Under the pieces are notes generated by a model that searched no databases, was not told the origin of the DNA, and saw only the letters and a program-made list of their open reading frames with translations. Of a DNA stretch of 64,000 bases, positions 20,990-31,599 are shown piece by piece (position 1 is the stretch's first letter; each line of letters begins with the position of its first letter). The translations under genes and the position numbers were made by a program. The DNA is from Nephrocerus scutellatus (Eukaryota; Arthropoda; Insecta; Diptera; Pipunculidae): contig OX352761.1 of the NCBI GenBank assembly GCA_947095585.1, forward strand, positions 109,913,890 to 109,977,889, in the 5' to 3' direction.

Positions 20990-21400
20990 TTCCTAGATTG
21001 GGATTGTAAAATTGCAATTTAGAGCTATATGTCCAACTTCACCGCACTTAAAACAACGTGCCCCTTTCGATCAATTTGGACATTGGCTTGAAGAGTAAGA
21101 CTTTGCACCCCAATTATGGTAGCGGCTTTGCTTATAATTCATGTTGTTTTGATTTGTGTCACTTCGGGTTGTTACTGCAAAACAGTTTTGCCTCGGCCTT
21201 CATATTTTCGTACCAAGACAGACTATCCTTCAATCAATCAATCAATGACCTGTCTCGACAGAGCGCCATTTTATTGACTATTTTCAACATTTCCTCTCGT
21301 CGCTGTCCTTTTCATTTTCCCTTTTCTGCAAAGAATTTATTCAACGCATCCTCAACGTCTTTAAAATTTATACCATAGTTGTCCTATTCTAGGCAGCCCT
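20990..21400 (-). pseudogene. Retroelement gag zinc-knuckle relic
   Basis: Minus strand at about 21062-21015 encodes CFKCGEVGHIALNC, a CX2CX4HX4C knuckle. Upstream (21400-21070) are gag-like but frame-broken blocks, including EEMLKIVNKMALCR. No protease or RT was seen downstream, so this is a gag scrap. Likely LTR (gypsy-like) or LINE gag; which one cannot be decided here. Confidence 0.5.
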
Positions 21401-22509
21401 CCGAAAGGGACCACCTGGTCTCTCAGACTCTGTTTTCACGAAGGTCATCCTTATCCTTTGGGCAAGACAACTCCCGTGATACCAATTCAACCTTGGATGG
21501 GGTCTGACATCAATGGCTTCAGTTATTTCCGGTATCAGTGCCTTGGCGATTGCAAATCAGACCCTGACAGAACATCCATCCGCAACCTGACTATCTCACT
21601 TGTCATCAGGATATCAAGTTTTCCACAGGCGACCTTGGTCAGATCTGGCATTAAGGATCACCCGTTCATTCAGGTATGAGTGCCTTGGGGATTGCAATGG
21701 CGATTGATCCTGGCAGCACATCCTTTCGGAACTTCGATCTCAATCAGTTGCCACTAGGACAGCAAGCCATTCTAGGCAAAATCCACATATGTTTGACTGA
21801 ATTACTAAATACGAAAATACTGCTGAAATGGAAGATTCTCTAAGTACTAGTAGCCATTTCTGGGTCGCCCATCCTTGAGCATACTCTAAGTACCCGTGGC
21901 CAATTATTTACCCCGCACCATACCCATATATAGGATTAGGATGCAGCTGTACCACACCACGGTGTAAGAGAATGTGCAGAAGGAATTTTCACCAGCCCCG
22001 AACCAAGCAATGCCTATTCTACAAGTCACCTCAAAACCCATCGATTGGGATGAGAAAAATCAAAAAGCTTCTTAAATACAACACAAAATATAGAGAAGTC
22101 AGTTTAGTTAAACCGCTATGCTCTCAAATCTTTTGTCTGGTATATGACAGGATACGTCCCATTTAATGGCCACTTAATACGAATGGGGAAATCCCAAACC
22201 GACCGCAGCCGCAACTAAGCAAGCAAAAAAACGCCAAAATACATATTTGACGCCCTCATCCGAAAAAGACTTCAATACCTGAAGGCTCACACAGTTCCAT
22301 GGCAGAATCTTAGACCGATTAACATGGCCGGTTTAATAATGTGATAAATATCTAGGAGGCACAATAGACCCCAAGGTCGCAGTGCTTCTACAAGGCTTCT
22401 CAGCCCAACAACAAAAAACATTGCATTTACTTAAAACAACCAAAAAATCAAGGTACCTTCGACTTTTCAGGAATTTTCTGGAATTTTCCTTAAAATCCCA
22501 GCTTACGGT
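21401..22509. other. Unassigned; contains a diverged 143-bp repeat pair
   Basis: GGTATCAGTGCCTTGG (about 21532) recurs as GGTATGAGTGCCTTGG (about 21675), with similar text following each, suggesting an old short tandem duplication. A KYLGGTIDP-like phrase on the plus strand near 22345-22375 hints at an RT thumb but is too short to call. Confidence 0.4.
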
Positions 22510-23245
22510 TTTTTAAAAACTTTTACTTAACTTGACTTTAACTTTAACTTAACTGTCGGTTTTTTCAACATCTTTGAAGTCCTTTTTGACCATCTTACAC
22601 GCGACCTAGGGAACTAAAACTTTGTGAGCAGCTCAGTGTCATGAGCAATTTCTGAGATATCGCGTGTGATTCGTGGAAAGTGGGTTAATCTTTGAAATAG
22701 GATACAACTTTCCTTAACATCCATCTACGCTACCTAGAAAGCAAAAATTTTGTGAGAATCTCAGCGTCAAGGGAATTTTTTGAGATCCCGCGTGTAATGC
22801 ATATCAAGACTCGCGTGTGGCGCGTCTGATGCGTGGAAAATAGGGTTAAATGTGAAATAGGTCCCACATTTTTTAACCACCTTCCACACGTCCCAAAAAG
22901 TTTAAATTTTGTGAATAGCCAAGTCTCTTTTGGCGTTTTTGAGATCTTGCGTGGAGCTCGTGTCGCGAGCTGCATGTGTCGCCTGTGATGCATGGAAAAT
23001 GGGTTAAACTTTAAAATACGCCCCATCGCATCGGTCCTTTTTAACCACCTTTCACACGATTTGAAGTCCCGCTTGTGACGCGTATTGCGAGTCGCATGTG
23101 ATGCGTGTGATTCGTGGAAAAGTGAAGGTCCTTTTCCTTCATGAAGGTCCTTTTGACCCAACTTTTACACGTTCTATAGATCTTAATTTGTTTGCACCTG
23201 TAACGCGTGTGACGTGTGTTCATGTAAACATAATAGTTTGTTCGT
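22510..23245. repeat. CACACGCG-rich tandem array G1 (unit about 125-160 bp)
   Basis: Five diverged units; each has CTTTTT(A/G)ACCA(C/T)CTT, an ACACG(T/C) site, an AAATTTTGTGA-like block and a GCGTGTGATGCGTGGAAA-like CG-rich segment. Unit starts fall near 22567, 22697, 22857, 23017 and 23143. The left flank has TTTTAAAAACTTTTACTTAA (22511-22530), which recurs as an exact reverse complement at 61915-61934 beside array G3. This suggests copies of one element in opposite orientation. No coding function seen. Confidence 0.8.
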
Positions 23246-23397
23246 GAAAAACGAAGTTTATTTTTATACATTGGCTGGTTTCTTTTGTAAAGAAAAAAAC
23301 GAAGATTGTGATGAAACGAGAGACTTATTGAGGCACATAAAAACCTCGTTTCTAGGATTTGTTTAAAGCGATGGGCTAAGTATTTCGAGGTCTAATG

Positions 23398-23405
23398 GCT
23401 TAGAG
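23398..23405. repeat. hAT target-site duplication, left copy (8 bp)
   Basis: GCTTAGAG; the same 8 bases occur at 25299-25306. hAT elements make 8-bp duplications. Confidence 0.7.
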
Positions 23406-25298
23406 CAGCGTTTTCCAATCTTTTTTGGTCGTGGAGCGGAGCATTTTTTTTCAGCCCGATAAGTTTAACCACACTTTTTTTTAATAAGTAAAAATAAAAT
23501 TTATTTTTTCTTAAGGCAAAAAAAAACCAACAACCATGTTTAAAATAAAAATAAAAATGTAATTCATAAATACATAAATATAATATTTTAGGTAGCTTAT
23601 TAGAGATGCCAGCAGGTTTGGAAACCTTCTACCAAACTCAGCAGGTGATTGTGAAACTCACTTAAAGTATTATCGAGAATATCAGAATCTATCTCCTCTT
23701 TAAACACTTTGATCATTGGGAAGCTGTCTAGGTTTCGATTTTTAATTGATTTTTCCCAAAAATCAATTTTTTTTACGCCTTTACTTTGTCGCTAGTATCA
23801 AAAATAGTTATTGCGTTTCCCTGAAGAAAAAGACTTTAATCATTCATTTTTTTAAATATCTGCGAGATACGCTAACTCTAAAAGCCATCGCTCATTGCAT
23901 TACCTCTCACCCAAAGAAAAGTCTTCATCTACTAAAAAACGTTCTTACTTCAGCCCTCATTTCGAAGAGCCGAATCAAAGCTTTGCACGGAGAAAGCCAA
24001 ATTACTTCTGCGTGAAGTAGCAAAACATATGCCAACTACATACATGTCATCGGACATCACTTTGAATAGCCTTGCGTTCTTAGGTCGTGATTTAATAAAG
24101 TTTATTATTTTCAAGCTTTCGTCCAGGACTGCTTTATTCTAGCGATAGATATTGGTAACGTGCAATGTCATTAACACATGGATTAATTAAATTTTCAGCG
24201 ATTGTATGAGCTTCACCTGTTTGAGCAGCTCGGAAGCTGACTAAGTATGATGCCATTAAAGCTTTTTCATTAACTGTGGTGTTATAATTTTTTGAGATTT
24301 TGTTAGCTCACCGTACTTTCTTTTAAAGTAATCTGTGGGCTTAGACTTGCATTCCGGGTGAAGCCCCTCAAAATGACGCCTCACATATTCTGGAAACATT
24401 GTACTGGTCTCGCAAAATTCAAGATTCACGTGTTATTTTTTTGTTTTTTTTTGCCACGTTGACTCCATAGAACTAGTACAAGGTAAACTGTCCAACATTT
24501 CAGAAAGTTCTGAACTCGCTGTTTCTATTGCGCACTCATCCACAACAGCAATGCTAGCACAATAGTTTACCTCCTAACTGCTATCTTTAGGAGCTATTTT
24601 CGATGCAATATCGGAGAGTTTTACTTTTCCTTTTAAGGATCCAGACTTTAACCAGCGATCCATTGTATTATTCACAATTTTAACACAACGAAGAGATGTC
24701 TTGTTTTTACGACGATTGTTTCCATACAAAAATAAAAGGTATTAAATCCTATTCATAGATGAACTTAAAAGAACTAGGTATGTAAATATTTTATGAAAAA
24801 CGTCTTGCTGAACTATGAGTATTACTACGTAATGCACGGATTCTATTCGCATACAAAATCAAATGGGTCTTATGATCATAAGGCTGTGTTGGCGAATGTT
24901 TCTGTTTTGCAGGCAATCAACAATGCGTAGCCCTTTTCTGCATTTACTAAGAACTTCGCATCTTGAGATGTATTCACAGACAGAAGTGTCGAGAAAGGAC
25001 CGTTATAACGCCGTTGCGGCTACAACTATGCCAGTTACAAGAAGATACAAAATGTGTTTGCATGTGTATAAACATACCTCTCTCATGTTGGGTAGCAGAA
25101 CAGAGTTCCGGGTACAGCCTGGTTGTGCGACAACAACTGAAAATGGATTTCAGATAGATTCTAACCGGAAGAAGAAGAAAACACATTTGAAAAAATGTGA
25201 CGACATTCAAAGAAATTGCAGGCGCGAAAACATAAATGATCTTGTGGATTTTACATTTTTTTCCTTTCTGTCTGCGGAGCACACTGTGGGAAAGTCGG
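23406..25298 (-). mobile_element. hAT-superfamily transposon fossil, ZBED5/SCAND3-like
   Basis: A 1893-bp relic. The left end reads CAGCGTTTTCCAATCTTTTT; the right end, read inward, is CCGACTTTCCCACAGTGTGC, similar to hAT termini of the CAG-TTCCCAAA type. Both are flanked by GCTTAGAG. Minus-strand coding blocks follow the ZBED5-like order: MDRWLKSGSLKGKVKLSD (from about 24664), MFPEYVRRHFEGLHPECKSK (about 24400-24340), AAQTGEAHTIAENLI (about 24240-24190), WLLELAYLADIFKKMND (about 23900-23850), then KVFKEEIDSDILDNTLSEFH (about 23710-23650). Stops and frameshifts are frequent and the dimerisation region at the C-terminus is cut short. ZBED5-like transposases are known from animals; whether this one is fly-specific needs alignment. 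Confidence 0.8.
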
Positions 25299-25306
25299 GC
25301 TTAGAG
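25299..25306. repeat. hAT target-site duplication, right copy (8 bp)
   Basis: GCTTAGAG, identical to 23398-23405. Confidence 0.7.
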
Positions 25307-27094
25307 GGTTGCAAAAGTGTAAAATTGTTCTCGTGTACTTATTACTTTAAAAAACGAACACATCAAGCAATCCCTGTATACATTTTTACATTCCTCGCCT
25401 TAAGTTATACTCGTAAGCGTAAGTAACATAACAAAAACGGTCATATATTTCAAGTAGCACCGCACATTAATTGCAATTAAAATGAAAACCCCATTCCGAG
25501 GACTTATTGGCCAATTAAATTAGTGCAGTTGGGCCAAGGTCTTTCTCTCTCAAGATCCGGTAAAAAATGTTCATTGCCTGCTCCTCCAGTTTACCTCCAA
25601 CGAATCTCAGTTAATAGCTAACTCTACCGACCCGATTTTATGGGTGATTAACTTTTACTTTTTTAAGCTCTTTCAGATATCCTCGAGCACTTGCACGACA
25701 TAGTTTCGCTACTTCGCTTATCGTCGAACAAATGCAGTGCAGTTGTAGTGCTTCGCGGTACAAGTGCTTTGTTATATGCAACGAACCCACCAGTTACTGC
25801 TTCCCACAGTACGAAACTTGACAGCGCTTAATGTAATTGTGTTCCAGATAATATATTCCTTAGGGTTGGGGGATTTTACCTTTTTTCTTTTAGAATTATA
25901 TTAACTCATTGGGTCTACAACGGAAGGTAAATATCGATCCCCAAATATTTGTGGCTTTTCTTTCCTTGTTCTCTCGTGGATTTTTATGTTGCGGAGTTGT
26001 TTTTTTTTTTTGCTGACGTAAGTTTTCCTCTACTATGTATAGAAAACAGCCTGAGTGGGGTAAAGATGTTTTACATTCAGGTATTAAAACCGAAACGAAC
26101 AGATTATAAGGAGCAGTACTTATAAATTGAACAGAAAATGGAAAAACTTTTGCTGGATGGATTTGCTTGTTGTTTGCGTTGTTATCATTATTATGAGAAA
26201 AAAGTTCAACAAAAAAAAGCCTTCATTTCTTACTCTCCATTTAAGCAGACCAAACTACGGCTGTAGTGGGTGGTTTCGAGGGTATTTTCCATCTACTCGT
26301 ACAACTACGCAAAGGCAAACCGGAACAGTCATGAGGCGTCGTACGCGTGTTGCTTCCACCACTTAGCTTTCGCTGTCCGCCATTAATTCAGTGTGTCGAA
26401 GTTGGTTATTTTTTTTTGCTTTCGCGCTCTCATCGTTAGTTCTGTGAGATGATGATTATGATGATTTTTTTCCATCAGCGGGGGTCTGCAACTTGGCCTT
26501 GGTGGTTGAGTGCAAGGGTGTTTTTTGTGGAAACTTTTTGAATGGAGATTTGTGCTCTTTTGCTTGTTTAATAATTTTTCCATCATTACATTAGAGACAG
26601 TGGGCGTTTGTTGTTGGTGTTTTATATTCCCCGTTTGCTTCCACACGACCAACAACCGAGATGCGACGCGGATGAAAAACTTTCTGCGGTTCGTTTATGT
26701 TGGAAAAAGTTTTTTCATTGGGGATGGGGTTGTGGGTTTTTTACTACTTTTGAATAAAAAACTCCAACATGTGATGTGTGCACTTGACCTTGTGCTTGGT
26801 AGGCAGGAAGGTTTGCCTTGAAATGAAAGCGATGGGGTAAATGATAAGTACATAGAAAGACTGCACAGTAGGGCTCTAATGAAAATTGACTGTGGTCTTA
26901 TTTGTTAAACGAGGTTTTTTCTTGCCTTTTTATGTGAGTGGGGAGTTTTTTCTTGTCTCTTACTCTTATTCTGCTAGTCAGAAGTAAAAGTTATCTTTGT
27001 AAGAGGACAGTTGTTGTTGATTTATAATAAGGAGTTCCTAGCAATTGATGAGGGAATAATTCCAACTTTTTATTTTTATAATTTGCGCCTGCGT
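25307..27094. other. Unique-looking noncoding DNA; no gene seen
   Basis: No transposon motif recognised. 25440-25545 has several CAATTAA/TTAATTG-like motifs. Open frames such as 24863-25426 (187 aa, running out of the hAT) and 26510-26821 lack domains and are treated as chance. Confidence 0.5.
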
Positions 27095-28310
27095 AAAGGG
27101 GTTCGCATCCTTATAATGCTCGACTATATGCTTGGCACAACGTGGGCGTTAGGGAAAAGGAGGAGGAAAAAGGAGATGTCTATGAGCTTGTGCTTTGATG
27201 TGGAGTGATGTGGAAAGACAGAGCTTGGCAGAGCATTCCACGTACGTGTTGTACGTTTGAAGAACGAATCCCTGAACTTAACTGTGCGTCCGAAGATGGG
27301 CTTGAGGTTAAACTTATAAGCATTTAGAGCGCCACGAGTATTGCGGTTCAATTCGAGGAAAAGTGCTATGCAGCTGGCCATTTCTCTTGAACACCGCTGG
27401 TGGAAGAAGTGATAAAACAGTTTCAAGCAGGAAACGATTCTGCGGTGCTCAAGCGAATCTATTCATATCGCAAAGTTTTCGTCACCGATAACTTTTATCG
27501 CACGGTTTTGTATTCTATCTAGCTGATGCTTTAAGGTAGTTTTAGGCGCACCAGACCAGATATGACTATTGTACTCAAGTTTAGGGCGAATAAAAGCCTT
27601 GTAGATAATAGCCAGGTCATAAGGGGTGAAATATTTCTTGCACCGGGTTAGAAAACCTTAACATTTCACAGCATTTTTGGCGATGGTAAATATGTGGTCA
27701 CTCCAACGAAGCTTGTCGTTAATGCACATACCGAGAATTGCGAGTTTTTCAGTTTCCTCAATGCAAAAAGAGTGTCGGGGTCAAAACAGAGCCTTGTGGA
27801 ACACCAGCATTTATGTGATGTATTTTAAACTTAAAACCATCCAAGACAACTTGAACTGAGGGGTGGGTTCAAAATATACCTTCTAATTCAATGGAGCAGG
27901 TTTTCATCGATACCATAAGCACACATTTTGGACAAAAGAGCTTGATGCCAAACTCTGTCAAATGCAAAAACTTTGCTTTCAACAAATTGATGCATATTGT
28001 TTGGTGTGATACCAGTAGAACATTGCCCACGAAATCCGTACTGCCGTTCACTAAGTGTTTCGTTGGTTTCAAGATATTTCTTGAGCTAAAAATTGATCAG
28101 CGTTTCCAATTCCTTGGAAAGAATAGATGTAAGTGCTATGGGTCGGTACGAAGAAGGAGACGACGGCTAGCCTTTTTTGGGATATGGGCTGAAAAAAAGG
28201 CAGATTTTTAACTGTATGGGAAGAGTTCAGAAGAATAGGATAGATTGAAAAGCTTACGCAATGCTAATGCCAGCTTGGAAGAACTTCTCTTCAGAACTAA
28301 TGGGGAAATA
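27095..28310 (-). pseudogene. I/jockey-like LINE fragment, copy B4 (longest of family B)
   Basis: Minus strand, 5' to 3': AFDRVWHQALLSKMCAYGID with catalytic Asp context (about 27970-27900); GVPQGSVL (about 27806-27783, intact); a thumb block LGMCINDKLRWSDHIFTIAK (about 27735-27675); and the C-terminal SLNAHPF-type tail seen as TRGALNAYKFNLKPIFGRTV, RDSFFKRTTRTWNALPSSVF (27426-27124). The FADD box is deleted between the GVPQGS and thumb blocks. The 3' end has the family terminus GGGGTTCGCATCCTTATAAT (complement side, about 27098). Frames shift repeatedly; dead. Confidence 0.8.
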
Positions 28311-28329
28311 AAAAAAAAGGTCCTACAAG

Positions 28330-29200
28330 CTACTCTTCTAATATCTTTCGGGCGGAGATCTTAGAGATAAGTGAGGCTTGCAGAGCCCTATTTCGCAATA
28401 CCGCAAGCGGGCAAATTTGACATATGTGTAGACAGCCAATCTGCTATTAGAGCCATTATTGCGACAAGCAACAATTCTAAGCTCGTCAGACAGTGCCAGG
28501 CCGAACTGGCTTCTGCAAGCCAATGCATAGACTTAACCCTAATTTGGGTACCGGGGCACAGAGGCATTGACGGCAATGATATGGCGGACGTGCTGGCGAA
28601 GAAGGGCGTCACACTGGACATGGACTGCGCTGAGACAGTCTGCTGTCCTCTGAGCTCCGTTAGAGAACGTATTCTCTCCTTCCTTACCACCAAAGCACAG
28701 CTAAGGTGGAGAAATTTGTCCAATTGCACCACATCCTATAATAAAATCAAATCAAAACGAACTGATCTCCAGATCTCGGAAAGATATTTCCAGAGTGTTT
28801 GCAATAACCACGGGCAGCCAAACTGGTAATACCTCACAATAACTTTTGCAAGAGCTGTTTAGATATGAATGAGAAAAAAACTCTCATTAATTTTCTTTGC
28901 AAGTGTCCGGTCCTTGCGGCTCTTTTTCTCCGCAAAATAAGTATTCCCTTCTTTTCTGACCTGTAGGACCTTTCAGAGTGCGGTATCACAGATCTGATAT
29001 CGTACCTTAATGCCACAGGTTGGATAAAAATACACACAACCATTTTTCGTTGCATTGGGTCTCCTGAGGACTATGGCAGCAAAACTACGCTATTTGAGGA
29101 CCTCGCCATGTTAGCTAGGACCGCCACTCTACCTACCTATTCTACCTTTGATACCCTAACTCACTTTTATGGCTTAAAATTAAGAAACTGTACTTTTTTC
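28330..29200 (+). pseudogene. R1-like LINE fragment C3: RNase H and C-terminal tail
   Basis: Plus-strand 152-aa frame (28371-28829) contains an RNase H core: VDSQSAIRAI (second catalytic Asp), LTLIWVPGHRGIDGNDMADV with the His and final Asp. Just upstream, in another frame near 28345-28400, FRAEILEISEACRAL supplies the Glu-containing helix. After 28829 the C-terminal zinc-like tail continues in other frames (KSCLDMNEKKTLINFLCKCP near 28850-28915, SECGITDLISYLNATGWI near 28975-29030). RT and endonuclease are absent. It lies on the opposite strand to most LINEs nearby. Confidence 0.8.
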
Positions 29201-31599
29201 CAAAGCTAATGGAGACTTTTATCTGGTTAGGCTATTACCAGATTCAACACAAAAATCTATAAACCAACTTTAACCATAGACTTCAAGGTCGAGAAGTGCT
29301 AGTAGATTGTGTGTTGTATAATTCCGTTAATGCCAGGAGGAGATCGTTCAAATCTTACAGCCAGTTTAGCTTCTTAACATAATGTATGACAGAAAGGACT
29401 CCATATGGTTATAATTTATATAAAAGGAAACCTCTAAACCAAGCCAAGCCAAGTGAGCAGTCTTGACTTGAAAGCTTGCGATAAACTCTTCTGATTATTA
29501 CACTAAATATCAGCGAAACAAAACGAAAAACTCGATCAAGGTCAGCTGATAGTTAAATTGCACTGCGATTATGCAATATGCATATTTTTGCCGCTAAGTT
29601 GAAACAATATTTTCATTGCGTAACCCGCACAATATTATGGCATTAGATCAGCATTTGAGTTGGAATATGTCGCACAATGAAGCTCATAAGGCAGCAAAGT
29701 TGATGATTTGCCCTGCAGCCAAAGTGATGATAAAATCTTCCAGAGAAGTACAGCGAGCCTACGTAGATACATTCATATATCCTGTATACATACTGGGTCC
29801 GCCCTGAGGTAGTATTGTAAGGACAAGCAATATTCCTGAAGCAATGTAACTATAAGTGCTCGAGTGCAAATTAAAACAGAAGTGCGGAGAAAAACGAAGA
29901 TAACAACACAAGGAGTCTATGTCATGAAGAAGATGAAGAGACGCGGACATGTGTCTTCCTATTGCAAAACGACGTCGTCGACGACGATGACGATGACGAT
30001 GACGATGAACGAGCAGTCAGGAGGATATATACCAAAAGTAGGATAGTTGGAAGCGGAATGCTGCTGAGATGATTCTTTAAGTTCAACACAGCAGAAACAA
30101 GTTGACAATAATGCTCGCGTAGGTAGTCAAGTGCTGCGAAATATAAGCACGAAGGACCTCAGCTGCGCGACTTATAAAGGAAGGAAGTATTCCTCTATTG
30201 GATGATGGTTGTTGTTCTTGCGGTTGGCCTCCTTCAGCTTATCTCTCCTTCCACCTCACCGTGCACACGCGGCTATCTAGGTGAATCGTTTATCCTTATT
30301 TTATACTGTCGTCCTTTCTGGAGGGTAATTCTTGTTGTAGTCATGTTTAAGGTTTAAACACATTATATAGAGATTCATGAGATAGCGGTAAGTAGCAGCG
30401 GGCAAATATAGAGTGAAGAGAATGACCGGCGACGAAACGAGATGAAAAAATTGGATTGATTGTGTGTGTGCGTGCGTGATTTAAGGAAAGAAAACCTCAA
30501 CTAGATAGGGAGTACTCTGTCAATATTAAGCAAAAACAATAGATTAAGGATATGAGAAAATTACATTGCCTCAAAATACTGCTTTCCTTACAAGTCAACC
30601 GAAATTCCTCATTGCACCTACCCTCGGGAAAATCACTTTAGAAATATCACGTCCAACAACAAAGCATAAAAACAGATATGGGACAGCGACAATTTTACTC
30701 AAAATGACGGCAAGGATACGTCAAAATGTTATCTAGAAGCTGATAATAACAAAAAATAACAACAATATAAAAGGAAAACATAAAATTTCGCAAAATTGCA
30801 ATGATGTGACTTTTGAGTGACTTTCTCTGTCTGTCTGATGAATGCTGAATGGTAAGATAGATGTTGAGTGCCTCCTCCTTTGTCTCCTCCCCATAAGAAT
30901 GAAAAAAAAATATATAAAACTTAAATAAATATTTAAGATGTCTGTAAGCTTTCTTCTTTGGATGTTTTCCTTGAGATGTACTCGTATGTATGCTCGCACT
31001 TAAGAATCTCTTCTGTTCCATTTAGTTCTCGTCTCGTTTTTGGGTCAAGTCGTTTGTTGTGGGTTATGGTGGGCTGGCTGGCTGACTGGCTGGTGCACTG
31101 TGTATAACGAAAGTCGATAAAGTGCATTTTTTCACTTTAAGACAACTCAAGCAACTTAACACGTCGACTTCCTGGTTAGTAAAAAAATATGTTGACTAAG
31201 AATAATTAAAGTAAATGAAAAAAAGAAAGGAAAAAATTTGGACTAATAAGACTGTGCCGGAGATTTGGTTATTTATAAAATTAGAAATATAAGTTTACTT
31301 ATTTTCAGTTGGCGAGATAGCTAAGAGAAAAAAAATCTGAATTGAGGCAAAAGTAAATGCACCACCAATGAAGAGGATATGGTAATAATTGTAGATAAAG
31401 GGGGGTGATTCCTTGGTTAGGTACCAAAAAGAAAATCGTATTGGAGGGGATCAATTTTTACCAACGGTTTTAATGTAAAGAAACGTACTTTTGCCCGAAG
31501 TGGTCTTAACTTTAATCACTTGTCGTATCCTGCTGTACCAATAGACTTAAAGTCATTGTTGTCAATGAAATGCAGGAAACTTTTTATACTTTTCCAGGT
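29201..31599. other. Unique-looking DNA; no gene seen
   Basis: Includes a trinucleotide/hexanucleotide run (GACGATGACGATGAC-type) at about 29966-30012. Open frames here (for example 30695-31021 and 30733-30999 in two frames of the same strand) have no domain. Confidence 0.5.

Noticed and set aside
22150..22420. Plus-strand RT thumb (KYLGGTIDP-like)
   Set aside because: Only one short phrase matches; no palm motif or neighbouring block supports it.
22510..23245. CRISPR-like repeat array
   Set aside because: Repeat units diverge along their whole length with no constant-repeat/variable-spacer pattern, and the context is eukaryotic.
22730..23271. Open frames of 143 and 76 codons on the minus strand
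   Set aside because: They are translations of the CACACGCG tandem array (repeated THATR-type text), not a protein gene.
24863..25426. 187-codon plus-strand open frame
   Set aside because: It crosses the right end and target duplication of the hAT fossil (25298/25299) and has no domain, so it cannot be a pre-existing gene across that junction.
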